A stretch of 64,000 nt of DNA from positions 372,001 to 436,000 of the forward strand of contig JAGTXZ010000011.1 of NCBI GenBank assembly GCA_018398575.1, read 5' to 3'. Position 1 is the first letter of the stretch, and each line of letters opens with the position of its first letter. Below the pieces are notes generated by a model. The model was not told the DNA's origin, made no database searches, and saw nothing but the letters and a program-made list of their open reading frames with translations. This stretch comes from Ampelomyces quisqualis. Its lineage: Eukaryota; Ascomycota; Dothideomycetes; Pleosporales; Phaeosphaeriaceae. This document shows positions 47,901 to 59,262 of this stretch, piece by piece. The translations under genes and the position numbers were made by a program.

Positions 47901-49051
47901 CAAGGTTATATAAGATCTGTTTTAGACACTTTATAGGCAGAGGTAGAGGGTAGTTATATCTGTTGTAAAATACTAGAACTATATATAGATAACTCTAAAT
48001 TGCAACAGAGATAAATACGTAAAAATAATTAGGGTACTTACTAATATTAGAATAGCGTTTAGGGAATTATATTAGTTATTATTGCCTCTAAATGTAATTA
48101 AGACCTCTAATGCATAAGAAGTATCTAAGAAAGAACTAAACTATACGTATAATAGTGTAAACAAGTAGCTGTGTTTTAATCTACAACAGCATATTTAGCG
48201 TTAAACGCAGATTTCTAGTTAGTATTAAAGCGCTCTTTTAAGAATAGTATTTTAGAGAAGAATTTAGAATTAATCTACTTCTGCCTATGCTAGCTAACCT
48301 AGACGTTAGGCCTAGTACAATACTTGTAGCATATATACTAGGCCTTAACCTATATTAGCATCTAGAAAAGGATTAGTATAAGATTTAACTTAGTTTAATC
48401 TTAATTATACTGCAGTTGCATTTAAGTTGCAAAGCTATTACCTTTAAGTTATATTTAAGTTGCAATAGTATTAGAACATAACAATAACACAGTATTATCT
48501 TAGTTTAAACTTAGTTAACACTAGGTTGTATTTGAAAACATATATAGTTGTATTTAAGTTTAAGTTTAAGTATAACTTAGTTAAATTTAAGTTCCTATTT
48601 GTTTGTAACTTACTAGTAGTAAACTAAGTTACAATAGAGTAAGGAAATTAGATATCTTATATAGCTATTGTTACGTTGCATAAGAACTAGACAATAGGTA
48701 GTAGCGTTATAATCTTTACTATAGGCTTAGCTCTTTTGGTACAGTTTAATCTTAAATAAAAACAGACTAATCTTATAGTTAGATGCACAGGAGAAGACTA
48801 AGTTAAGTCTTAGGATAGACATCCTACTTGTAAGCTACTACCTGTAAGTTAACCTTGTTATTATAGCGCTAGACGTCTTGCATAATCTTCTAAACTAATA
48901 GACTATAATAAGTGTAAGATAGATCTCTTATTTAAGGGCTTAGAGCCTAGTAAACTTTTACGCTAGTACACTTGTATTTATACCTGTAACAAGGTAAATT
49001 ATTTAAAAAAGCAACTTAGGTTAGTTCCTTAGTTAGATCTGCAGTTTTCTA
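41955..49051. other. RIP-degraded island segment with recurring ~30-bp motif
   Basis: No intact frame. The motif recurs many times, clearly at 42770-42800 and 43172-43200. A 78-bp tandem duplication lies at 44219-44353. No transposase or other domain could be read through the stops. Confidence 0.55.
44219..44353 (+). repeat. tandem duplication, 78-bp period
   Basis: Two copies, from 44219 and 44297, share GCTATTAGCAARGTAGCTAA, then GGCTAGTCTARGACT, TTCTTGCTTACTG and AGCTAAC. The period is a multiple of three, so the minus strand keeps a 75-codon open frame with a repeated peptide (RLALATLLIA twice). I take the frame as a by-product of the repeat. Confidence 0.8.
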
Positions 49052-49056
49052 TTTTT

Positions 49057-49355
49057 TGTGACAAGCACATGCAAACACATGTTATATCTAATACCTTATA
49101 AAGGCTTAGTAACAGATTATGTAGGGAGCTAGTAGATTAGGACTAAAAGCGCTCTAACAGCGCTCTGACTCAGCTGCTACGCCTACTATAAATATAAGCC
49201 TATAGTATAGATAGAGGACAAGTTTCTCTTGTCCTTCTGTACAAGACCTATAGGTGTATAGCTAATCCAGAATCTCTGATATAACACGCACTCCTATATG
49301 CCTCTAATACGTATCTAATTCAATTCTAATAGCTGTACCTACTTGCGTTGTTACA
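49057..49355 (+). repeat. 5' LTR of Gypsy element
   Basis: 299 bp, beginning TGTGACAAGCAC and ending GCGTTGTTACA; same length as the 3' LTR. Differences are almost all C/T or G/A. Confidence 0.93.
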
Positions 49356-52300
49356 TTACAAGAGAAACTTTATCCTGCTAGTAATAGCATTTAGATAATA
49401 TTGCTATTTACTTTTAAAAAGATTGCGTTAAAACGTCTAGAACCCTATCTAAATTGGATCTGTTTACAACCTCAAATCTATTAAACATAGTTAGAATCCC
49501 TTAGATCTCTTAACGGCTAAAGCCTTTAGGTTTAGATCTTTCTATTAACACATAGTTAGGATTACTTTAGTAAAAGTTGCGTTTGGTGCTACAATAGAAA
49601 CTTAGAGACTATTAATAACCTAGGAGTATTAGAGGTAACGCTAATAACTCCTCCTAAAGAACTAACTCTAGGAGCCTTTCCTTAAGACAACTCTATATTA
49701 ACTGTAACAACCTGGCAACAGAGTGCTAAAGTAAAAAAGACAGACACTAAAGAACCTTCTTAGCCTAGAGCTGCACTAAATCTAACTCTTGCCTAAATAG
49801 AGGTTAATTAATTACGACAAGATTTAAAACAGGCGTTAGCAGAAATTAATTCCCTTAAGAAAGGACTAACTCTGTTAGTAGGACTAGACAAGCCTCTACC
49901 TACTACTAAATTACCCTAGAATAATTCTGCACTCTGCTATTTATCTAACAGCTCTACATCTAAGTACTTATATTGCTATAAGGGCTCTTGCTAACTTTAA
50001 CAATTTGAGAAAACGCCTAATATAGACAATCTTAGCAATAGAAAAGATTCTACCTTCTACTAATAGCAGGCCTTAATCTAGAATTAACTTAAAATTAACT
50101 TAGATTACTATTAGACTAAAAGACAACGCATAGCCTTAGTATAGGGCTACACTACAGGATTAGCTAAGGGCTATCTTAAGCTATAATATTTATTAGATAC
50201 TAATTAAGAGCAATTCTAGAACGCTAAGCAAATAGTTAAGCTACTTAAGTCCTACTTTATTACAGGTAACAAGGTAGCCAAAAGCTGTACAGTATTTAAT
50301 TAATTGCAGATAATAAAGGAGGAAATGTTTCTCTTGTTTAAAGCTAGGTTTTTAAGTTCTGCAGTTAAGGGACAAGTACCCTCTTTAAAGTGGTTTTACT
50401 ACTTATAGACTAAGATTACGCTAGGGTTGCGAGCCCTTAACCTAGGATTTAGGCACTAATAAAAGAACTTATTTAATTAGATAGTAGAACACCTTACTAC
50501 ATACAATATAGAGCAGAAGAATAACTCTACACTAAGTATAACACTAGCTGCTGCTAAGTTGCTAATTAGGTTAGCCCTACAACAGAATTTAGAGCTAAAT
50601 TAGACTACTACTACTAGCGCTCTAACAAATTCTGCGCTAGCCTATTAATCTATAACAGTGCATCTTTCTACAAAGACTTTTAAGCTAGAACAATAGAAGA
50701 CCTCTAGTAGTTGTTACAATTGCAGTAAGCTAGGACACTACTTTAGTAACTGCACAAAGCCTTATATGTGTTAGATTAAAGCTGTAGAAGTAGATAAGTA
50801 TAAAGATGCTTAAGAGCAACCTAATTAGGAGGTGTATTGTATAAGAAATAGAAGCGCCTAGAAGAACACTTCTCTCTAGGCCTAAGCTATTACAATCTAT
50901 TCTACCTTAACCTTTCTTATTTATTTTACAGTCTCTATTTCCTTATACCTACGCTTCTTTACAACTAAGGCCTTAGCTTACGCCTTAATACTCTTGTTAA
51001 TACTAGTGCTTAAGGTTTCCTATTTTTAAATTTATAAATTGTCTTATCTGTTTCTAAAGCCTTGCAGCAACCTATCTAGAAGCTCCTCTTCTAGGTTTAG
51101 GTACGCAGCTTTAAGAATTAGATTACTTTTTTAGTTACTTAATATATTTAACTACACTTAAATATTAATAGCCAAAAGATTTTAAACTGTCTATTCCTTA
51201 TTCTTAATCTTAGGTCTTAGGATTATATACTTAGCCTCTAATAGTTAAAACAATTTAAGATTCAATTAGACACAAATAGGTTACAGTTTATTTGGCTATC
51301 TAAGTACCCTTGTTTATACAATCCTTTACCCCCTATTTCTACTATTCTATATTAAGCTATAGTGCTAGCTACTATCTATCTTAATATGTAACAACGCAAC
51401 ACCCTATAAGAGAAAGAAGACTATTGTATCTAAAACAGTTCTTACTGTTTCTCTTCTTCTATTTATTATATTAAGGGATGCTTAAAGCTCCTATTAGCCC
51501 AAAAAATCTTAGAGATTCCTTATACCCTAACTAAGCAAACCTGCTTAGAGTCTAAATCTCCTCTAAGCACCTGCATAGCTCTTATTTCTGCTAATGCATT
51601 TTACTTTATTATAAAGAAGCCCTAGAACAAGTTCTTTATAACAAGCCTCTATAAGATTAACAGGATCCTTGCCTCTAAGGACAACGCAGACAATTAAAGC
51701 CAATTAGATAAGAGATTACCTGCCTACTACTCCTAGTATCAGGATGTATTTAGCAAGTTAGCAGCTAATTAATTACCTTCTTACTGTTTGTATAATTACA
51801 AGATTATTCTTAAAGAACTATTACTAAATGCGTTTAGTTTTCTGTACAAGCAAAACTAGGAGGAGCTTAAAGCTACTAAGGCCTACGTCTAAGAACACCT
51901 TTAGAAGGGTTTTATTAAGGCTAGCTAAAGCTCTTTTACTTTACCTATTCTTTATATACGCAAACTAAATAGAGATATACGCATCTGTATAGACTACTAG
52001 AAGATTAACGCTCTTACGCGCAAGGACGTCTATCTAATCTCTTGTATTAATAAGCTACTATTACGTCTCTCTAAAGCCAAGATCTTTACTAAGTTTAACA
52101 TTTAGGCTGCCTTTAACAAAATTTGTATAGATTCTAACTCTAAAGAGTATACTACCTTTTAGACCTGTTATAGTATATATAAGTGTAAGGTTCTCTCTTT
52201 TGGCTTGTACAATAGGCTAGTAATGTATTAGCGCTACATAAACAATATACTAATTAATTATTTTAATAATTTCTGCATTGCGTATCTTAACAACATCCTA

Positions 52301-54720
52301 ATCTACTTAGAGAATATAAACTTATATTAGAAACACGTCTGAAAGGTCTTGGAGCGCCTACGTACTGCAGAACTCTAAGTAGACATTTAAAAGAGTAAAT
52401 TCTATGTAACCTGCACAAAGTATCTAGGCTACATTTTAACAAACTAGGGCACTAAAGTTAACCCTAACAAGGTAGAAGCACTCTAAAACTAGGCTGAACC
52501 TACTACAGTTACTAGCGTTAAGTTATTTCTTAGTTTTGCTAGTTTCTATTAACAGTTTATTAAGGATTTCTCCTGTATAGCTAAACTAATCCTAAAGCTT
52601 TAAAGTCCCTCTACACTGTTTAAATAGACTACAGACTGCTAACAGGCTTTTGATTAGATTAAAGCCTTACTTCTAGCTATTCCTACGCTATCTTATTTCT
52701 ATCTTAAGTATAACACAAAGTTAGAAACTAACGCGTTAGATAGAGTAATAGCAGAAGTACTCTCTTAGAAGCACCCTAATAACAAGTAGTATCCTGTAGC
52801 CTTCTATAGTTACACCCTATCTAGAGCTAAGCTTAATTAGGAAATATACAATAAAGATCTTTTTGCTATTCTAAAAGCGTTTAAAAAGTAAAGAGCTAAA
52901 CTTACCTCTATACAGAGTTAAATCTAGGTGTATTTAGATTACTACTCTTTAGAATACTTTATAACTACTAAGGTTCTTAATGCACGTTAAGCACAATAGG
53001 CGGAGATTATTGCTTCTTTTAATTTCTATATTAAGTACACGCCTGGCAAGCTTAACAAGTAAGCTAATATCCTAAGCTAAAGGAAACAGGACGTTAGCAA
53101 GGTTAAGGCTGCTTAACAAGACAACAGATCCTGTATACTTCTAGAACTTAAACGCCTAAACCCCTTAGTTAACTCTAAACTAGCTTAGAACTACGTCTAT
53201 AACTAGCTAGAGATTAATGTTTTAGCTATTTTAGTCTAATCTATTAGTGCCCCCTTAAATCTTAACTTGTTAGAACTAATTAAAGCCTTGTTAGCAGAGA
53301 ATTGCTACTTCTTTAAGGAAGAACGCCTTACGCTACTACAGCTATATTATGTCTAAGAAAAACTACTGCTATATTACTTACGCCTATATATACCTAGAGA
53401 TTCTCCTTTATATACCTAACTAATTAGAGAAGCTTACAATTAGGTATCTACTGCTTACCTAAGCGCTATAAAGACGTATTAGCTTCTGGCTTAGCAATAC
53501 TACTAGAAAGGCATAGAGGCTATATGCAAACGCTATGTACAAAACTGCGTTTCCTGTTAAAGATCTTATCTAAGACAGCTCTAATCCTAAGGGTTCCTCT
53601 ATCTATTACTAATTTCTAATAGGCCTATACAGCATTTATGTATAGATTTTAAGACATTCCTAACTAATTAGCATAGCTATAATTAAATTATAGTTATTAT
53701 TAATTGCCTATTAAAGCAAGCTATCTCTATCTTGTGTTACAAGACTATTAACGCCTGGGAAATAGCTTATTTGTTTATCTAATAGGTATACTAATTTAGC
53801 TACACGCCTAAAAGCATAGTGTCTAACTACAGCCTCTAGTTTGTGTCCTAATTCTAGTCTAAGTTCTACAAGATCCTAGGCGTGCAAATTAAGCTTTCTA
53901 CAGCCTACTATAAACAAACTAATAGACAAACTAAGATTATAAATAAGTATATTAATTAACAATTAAGGCCTTTTGTATCCTACTACTAGGACAACTAGAG
54001 TAACCTCTTGCTAATAATTAATTAAGCTTAAGCTACACTGCTGCACTCTGCAATTGGTATAGCACTATACTAGCTTCTGTTTAGATCTAAACTACAACAG
54101 AGCTGGAATTAGGTATTATCTCCTTTAAAACACAAAGATATAAACGTTAAGGATGCCTTAAGCTTAGCTACCTATATGCATAAAGCCTAGCGCACAGCTA
54201 AAGACAATATAGAGAAGGCGCAGTAACAAATAGCTACTAAGGTAAACAAATATTATTAACCTGTTAATTAGATAGTAAGTAACAAGGTTTACCTCTTAAC
54301 CTAAAACCTATCTGTTACCTGCTTAAGTTGCAAACTTGCTAAATTGTAGAAAGGCTCCTTTAAAGTTCTAGAATAAGTTGGCTATTTATTTTAACTAAAG
54401 CTACCTAAAGGATCTAAGATCTATAACGTATTTGCTTTAGATGTCCTCTGCAAGAACCCTAACAACCCTCTAGCTAGTTAGCTAAGCCTAAACCTATCTA
54501 GTATCTTAATTTAAGGCGTTAAAGAATAGGAAGTTAAAGAGATTCTAGCTAGCAAGCTATACTACTCTATTCTAAAGTATTATGTAAAATAGGTAGGCTA
54601 TAATCCTAACCTTACCTAGTATAATGCCTTAAACTTTATAGGCGCTTTATATATATTGCAAGCGTTCTATAAACGCTATCTAAAACAGCTAGAACTCTTA
54701 CAAGCGTTAGCTAAATAGAT
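49356..54720 (+). pseudogene. gag-pol remnant of Gypsy element
   Basis: Plus-strand reading shows a CCHC zinc knuckle CYNCSKLGHYFSNC at 50712-50753. The reverse transcriptase active site reads YLNN at 52283-52294 where the family has Y(L)DD. RNase H follows at about 52690-53100. The integrase starts at HLCIDFK (Asp codon 53644-53646), and its second Asp and Glu appear as Asn and Lys. A chromodomain lies at about 54524-54654 (EILASKLYYSILKY, then VGYNPNLT). Loss of catalytic acidic residues by G-to-A changes and the many stops show the element is dead. Confidence 0.9.
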
Positions 54721-54849
54721 TATAGTATAAGAAAAAGAAGTTAAAGATCTTATAGCATTGCAAGACAATTATGTTAGGAAAATTAAACTTAATATTGCAA
54801 CTACTACACTAGTAGGTAACAGCTATTAACAATAGGAGTCTTACTCTTC

Positions 54850-55460
54850 TATTAGATCTAACAGCAGACTATTATTACTACTAGTAGAACGTTTTTAATT
54901 ATCTAAATCCTTAGGTGCAGACACTAACGCACTACCTAGTAGTCTTCTATTCTAGCCTTGCTTACTGCAAGTACTAGCCTCTTGCGCTACCTTTTGCGCC
55001 TTCTTCTGCTCTACTAACTAATTGGCCCTTAATACTATTATAACATCTACTAGCTAAGCAACTACACTAGTTAACCCTGCTGTACTTCTTCTAAGCAACC
55101 TAACCTCTTTAGCTATTACTCTAACCTCTCTAGCTAGCTCTTCCCTCTAGTAATAAGCGCTAACTAACAAGTTAGCGTTATTTATATTAGCTACCTGTGC
55201 AGTGCTTACTTGCATAACAGTAGCTAACTAAAACGCTGCCTCCTTAACAGTAGCCTCTTGCTCTAACACTACCTTATTAGACTTATCTCTACTTAAGGCA
55301 GCAAACCTGTAGTTAAGAGCTCTAGAAAGGCTATTATACTCTTAGCCTGCATATAAAGGAACTAGGCAACACTTCTTATTTAAGAGTGTGCAATAAGCAC
55401 ACTTCTTAGACACGTCTAAATAGAATCTAAACTTAATATTAAAATAGCTGTAAGTAAAAG
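54850..55460 (-). pseudogene. antisense open-frame remnant in 3' part of Gypsy element
   Basis: On the minus strand, between chromodomain and 3' LTR, one frame reads KKCAYCTLLNKKC (CX2CX6C), then LNYRFAALSRDKSNKVVLEQ and a long Ala/Glu/Val-rich, probably coiled-coil stretch (REELAREVRVIAKEVRLL). It is broken only by TAA/TAG codons that RIP would make from CAA/CAG. So the element, when alive, seems to have carried an antisense gene. I cannot name its function. Confidence 0.55.
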
Positions 55461-55853
55461 CTCTTACAGCCTGCAGGCAAACAACCTAATAGGCTAGAAG
55501 ATAAGCTCTAGGAGAGACAGAAATAGGTATTATGTGTATCTACTATATAGTTAGCTAGTAATTAAGAAAAGACAAGGCTTAGATAGCTTTAGGTATACAA
55601 ACGTAAGAGAGAGAGTGTAAAGAAGTAGTATACTAGAAAGCTAGCCTTGTATATATGCTTAAAAAGCTTAAGGTAAAGTTAGAAACGTTAAACGCGCTAG
55701 CGCGCTAATTAAAACAATAACAAATAGCTATATTACGTTATCTTAAAATAAACTTAAGGTAAATAAGAGTTTACAACAATTTAGAGAGGTATCTGAAATA
55801 ATACTAATACAGACCTAATTAATAGAGACTATTAATTTTAAGAAGAGAGGTAA

Positions 55854-56152
55854 TATAACAAGCACATGCAAATATATGTTACATCTAATACTCTATAAAG
55901 GCTTAGTAACAGATTATGTAGAAAGCTAGTAGATTAGAACTAAAAGTGCTCTAACAGCGCTCTAACTTAGCTGCTACGCCTACTATAAATATAAGCCTAT
56001 AGCATAGATAGAGGACAAGTTTCTCTTATCCTTCTGTACAAGACCTATAGGTGTATAGCTAATCTAGAATCTCTAATACAACACGCACTCCTATATGCCT
56101 CTAATACGTATCTAATTCAATTCTAATAGCTGTACCTACCTGCGTTATTACA
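55854..56152 (+). repeat. 3' LTR of Gypsy element
   Basis: 299 bp partner of 49057-49355. It starts TATAACAAGCAC (the TG end mutated) and ends TTATTACA, followed by TTTTT. Confidence 0.93.
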
Positions 56153-56157
56153 TTTTT

Positions 56158-57899
56158 GCCTTTTGTAGTATTATATTTTCTAGCAGGTTAGCTAAAACTA
56201 AGAACAGATATAATATCTAGAACTAACTAAGAGTAATCTAAGGGCATTGCTAGTCTTCTTTGCGTATAGAGTGTCTATTAAGTACGCAGTCTTATTTATT
56301 AACGTTTGTAAATATATAAGTATAGTAGTAGAGCAAATAATATGCGTTGCTATAAGTAAAAATATCTAAGAATTTTTTTAGTTTTGTCTAAGAGTCTATA
56401 TAGTTTGTATTAGTCCTTTAGTATACTATATATTTCTATTAGAACAGAACTTAGAGTATTTCTAGTATACGTACTATTAAGTTATCTCTATTAGAATTGT
56501 TATTACTTAAGCTATTATTTGTATTAGTGTTGTAATCTAACACTAGACTATATATAAACTATTCCTAGTTAGATATTTATCTATATAAGGTATAGGTAAC
56601 ATACACTTAGCTTAGGTAAAATTAGTTCTAGAAAGTTCTTAAGATTACTCTACGTAAGAACTAGTAAGTATAGTTAAAGGTGCTTATCTAATATAGCATT
56701 AAACGCCTACTTATTCTGCTGCTTTTTGCTTAATACTTTTTGCGTGCCTTAAGCAACATTTAGAGAAGTAATACTAAACTAAACTAAGCTAGTTTTTGTC
56801 TCTTATAGGCCTAGGTCTAGAGGTAGTAGAGACATATATATAGTATAAGGACGCTTAGCTCTATAATATAGTATATTATGTAAACCTAAAGTAGACTAAG
56901 ACTAAGACTATTCTAGAGACAAAATCTAACTAAAGATAGTAGTAAAAGTAGCTTAAATAGCTAAGATAGCATAACTTAGTCTAGGAATTGCGTAACTCTA
57001 CTTGCTTTAAGATAGATCCTAGCTATAGGCACAGGTAAGAGTAGATAGAAAAGGTTCTAGTATTACAAGTAGGATATATCCTAATAAATTCTGTTAAAAA
57101 ATAGTCTAGAAGAAGTCTCTATTAACTGCTAGACAGAGAGGCAGAGGTATGTTAACATTAGAGCGTTACAGTAGTGTTTTAAAGTTACTACTAAGTTAAA
57201 ACCTAAATAAAACTAGCTTAAATACAGATTTAGATATAGTTTTAACTAAGTTTAGTTTTAGTTAAAACGCACTACTACTAGCTAGAAAACTTAGGGATAC
57301 ACTTTACTCTAGTTCTCTAACACTACTACTAGAGACAACAGAAAGGGCTTAGATTAAGTGTTTTAATATATCTAGGTATATTCTCTAGATAGTTAGAAGT
57401 GCACATACACTAATTAGATAGTTAGATTATAACTACTCTAACATACAAGGCTAGATTTGTCTCTAATAGGCCTTGTATTTAGCCTTATTTAGATTTATAT
57501 TTACGCGCAAAGGGAGGTAGATAAAGTGCTACTGCTAAGAGTTTAATAGCTACTAAGTATTATGTTAAGTTAGAACTAAGTTGTAACTTAAAAAAAACAC
57601 TGCCTTAACCTAAGCTGCTAGTGTTGTTAAGGTACTATTTTTAATTAACTAGCAAAGGTTAGCTAGCTGTGTAGACAGTAGTAGAGATTGTTCTAAGTTA
57701 ATTCTAGTTATACTTGTTTTATCTGTTTTGCTTCCTTCTATTAGTACGTACTGCTACTAAGTTGCATCTTAAAAAAATCTATCTTTATGCTAGATGCGTC
57801 TAGGATAAATCTTAGAATTAACAACAGGGTTAGTAAATTATGTTGTGCAGGTGTCCTAGACTATTAAGATTGTGGGCTTAGCAGGCTGCGCACTAGGGG
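56158..57899. other. RIP-degraded right part of the island
   Basis: AT-rich and without open frames. It carries further copies of the recurring motif (for example around 57795-57830) and becomes GC-balanced only at the right inverted repeat. Confidence 0.55.
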
Positions 57900-57950
57900 T
57901 TAAGCGAGGACGACGGAACTTGAGTTCTGGGACAGCCGAGCTACATGCTC
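57900..57950 (-). repeat. right 51-bp terminal inverted repeat of the island
   Basis: Reverse complement of 33610-33660 with 44/51 identity. It ends exactly where the 9-bp direct repeat GTAGTAGCA begins. Confidence 0.88.
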
Positions 57951-57959
57951 GTAGTAGCA
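57951..57959 (+). repeat. right target-site duplication (9 bp)
   Basis: GTAGTAGCA, same as 33601-33609. It lies 147 bp before the nitroreductase start codon. Confidence 0.85.
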
Positions 57960-58105
57960 TCATCCCTCCTCATCGGCCTTTTTGCGGGTCTTCTGCTCGC
58001 CTTGCTGGGGCCGCAAGTATCTAAGGCCGCATTTACAATTGCCGACGCAGCAGGAGGGCAAAAAACTACCTAGGACCTAACGCGCCGCTGTCCGAGTTTG
58101 GGTCA

Positions 58106-59043
58106 ATGGCGCAAACGCTTCGAAATATTGCCAAACGTGGATCTGGTGGGTACAAAAGCCTCTGGCGCGCACCCTATGCTGCTTCTGCATCCACCTCCTC
58201 CATACTTTCATCGACAGCAAAACAGTCTTCCTTCTCTACGACAACGTCAATGATGTCTAACCAGAAAACTTTCTTCGAAGCCGTCAAGGAGCGCCGCACC
58301 TACTACCAGCTCAATAAGGAAGCCCCCATTTCCGACAAGCAAATCACCGACATTGCCGAGAAGGCTGTCCTCCACGTCCCCTCCAGCTTCAACTCACAAT
58401 CGACCCGTCTTGTTGTGCTCCTGAACAAGGACCATGATATTTTCTGGGACTACGTGCTTGAGGTTCTGAAGCCGCTCACACCCGAGGAACAATTTCCCCA
58501 GACGAAGCAAAAGATCAATGGTTTCAAGGGTGCGAAAGGAACTGTGAGTGTCTCCCAGGGTTTTCTTCCCCGGCAAGTCGGCCGAGCGATTCGTGTTATA
58601 TTTCCTATCAATTCGCAGTGGAGCTCACGAGTTGAAGCTACTTGCCTTGCGTATCACATATACTCCTAACATCATGGATGTTGCTATACCTTCAAGCGCT
58701 GACACTACCCGCTTAGATTCTCTTCTACGAAGACCCTGAACCCGTCGAGAACCTTCGCAAGTCATTCCCTCTATACGCACATCACTTTGGCGATTGGTCA
58801 GAGCACACCAACGCGATGCACCAGTACGCTTTGTGGGTCGCTCTCGAGGCCGAGGGCTTCGGCGCCAACCTACAGCACTACAACCCCATCATCGACCAGA
58901 AGGCTGCCCAGCACTGGGATATCCCCCTCGGCTGGAAGCTGAGGAGCCAGTTGGTCTTCGGTGGCCGCGCGGGTGAGCCAGGCGAGAAACAATTCCAGGA
59001 GACACATGGCAAGAGGCTCTTCGTACATGGCGCAAAGGAGTAG
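58106..59043 (+). CDS. nitroreductase-family flavoprotein (HBN1/FRM2-like), probably mitochondrial
   Basis: Exons 58106-58543 and 58717-59043 (173-bp intron GTGAGT..TTAG, long for this region), 254 aa. After a Ser/Thr/Arg-rich N-terminus of about 48 residues resembling an import presequence, the core begins TFFEAVKERRTYYQLNKEAP, the nitroreductase RRTxY start that binds FMN. Then come AVLHVPSSFNSQSTRLVVLL and, after the splice, ILFYEDPEPVENLRKSF, ALWVALEAEGFGANLQHYNP and the closing LVFGGRAGEPGEK. This matches the yeast Hbn1/Frm2 type, thought to act on nitroaromatics and in the response to lipid or oxidative stress. A shorter cytosolic form could start at MMSNQ (residue 49). The transposon island ends about 150 bp upstream and may have displaced its promoter. 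Confidence 0.92.
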
Positions 59044-59262
59044 ATTGCATGTTGGGATATCGCTTCCTACGGACCTGCGTATAGAGCAATACAATAGAGA
59101 ATCTCTGTACGTTGACGAAACTTCTGATACATCAGGCTTGATATTCGTTCGCACGTGATATCACTATTCGGCGTCTTGCTCCTCGTAATTGCTAAAGCCA
59201 TCCCATCCCGTCTTTATTACATTGGCGCATCGCAAAATTTCCTTTCAAAGATCGGTTGGATT

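Larger units (their letters stand above)
49057..56152 (+). mobile_element. full-length Ty3/Gypsy chromovirus retrotransposon, RIP-inactivated
   Basis: 7096 bp with two 299-bp LTRs (TGTGACA/TATAACA start, TTACA end) and a 5-bp TTTTT duplication on each side (49052-49056, 56153-56157). A purine-rich tract (AAGAAGAGAGG) precedes the 3' LTR. The order zinc knuckle, reverse transcriptase, RNase H, integrase, chromodomain is Ty3/Gypsy. Every domain is full of stops of the TAG/TAA type expected from RIP of CAG, CAA and TGG codons. It is nested inside the larger TIR-bounded island. Confidence 0.93.
33610..57950. mobile_element. 24.3-kb TIR-bounded island, probable Mutator-like insertion with nested transposons
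   Basis: The whole AT-rich, TpA-rich island is enclosed by 51-bp inverted repeats and perfect 9-bp direct repeats. Duplications of 8-11 bp with TIRs are the hallmark of Mutator-like (MULE) elements; KDZ-type elements make similar duplications and are an alternative. Inside are a full Ty3/Gypsy element (49057-56152) and two hairpin elements (38984-39776, 41113-41954). Subtracting these leaves about 15.6 kb, large for a MULE, so more nested pieces are likely. No intact frame remains and I could not identify a transposase. The state is that of heavily RIP-mutated DNA. Confidence 0.7.

Noticed and set aside
54773..54782. GTTAGGAAAA, same as the hairpin-element end, inside the Gypsy element
   Set aside because: No matching opposite end or inner arms nearby; probably chance in AT-rich DNA.
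33661..57899. CRISPR-like array suggested by repeated motif and unrelated spacers
   Set aside because: The repeats are degenerate, the spacing is irregular, and this is a eukaryotic nuclear region; no cas-like gene.
33601..57959. Starship giant element
   Set aside because: No tyrosine-recombinase captain frame or relic could be read at the ends; TIRs with a 9-bp duplication point elsewhere.
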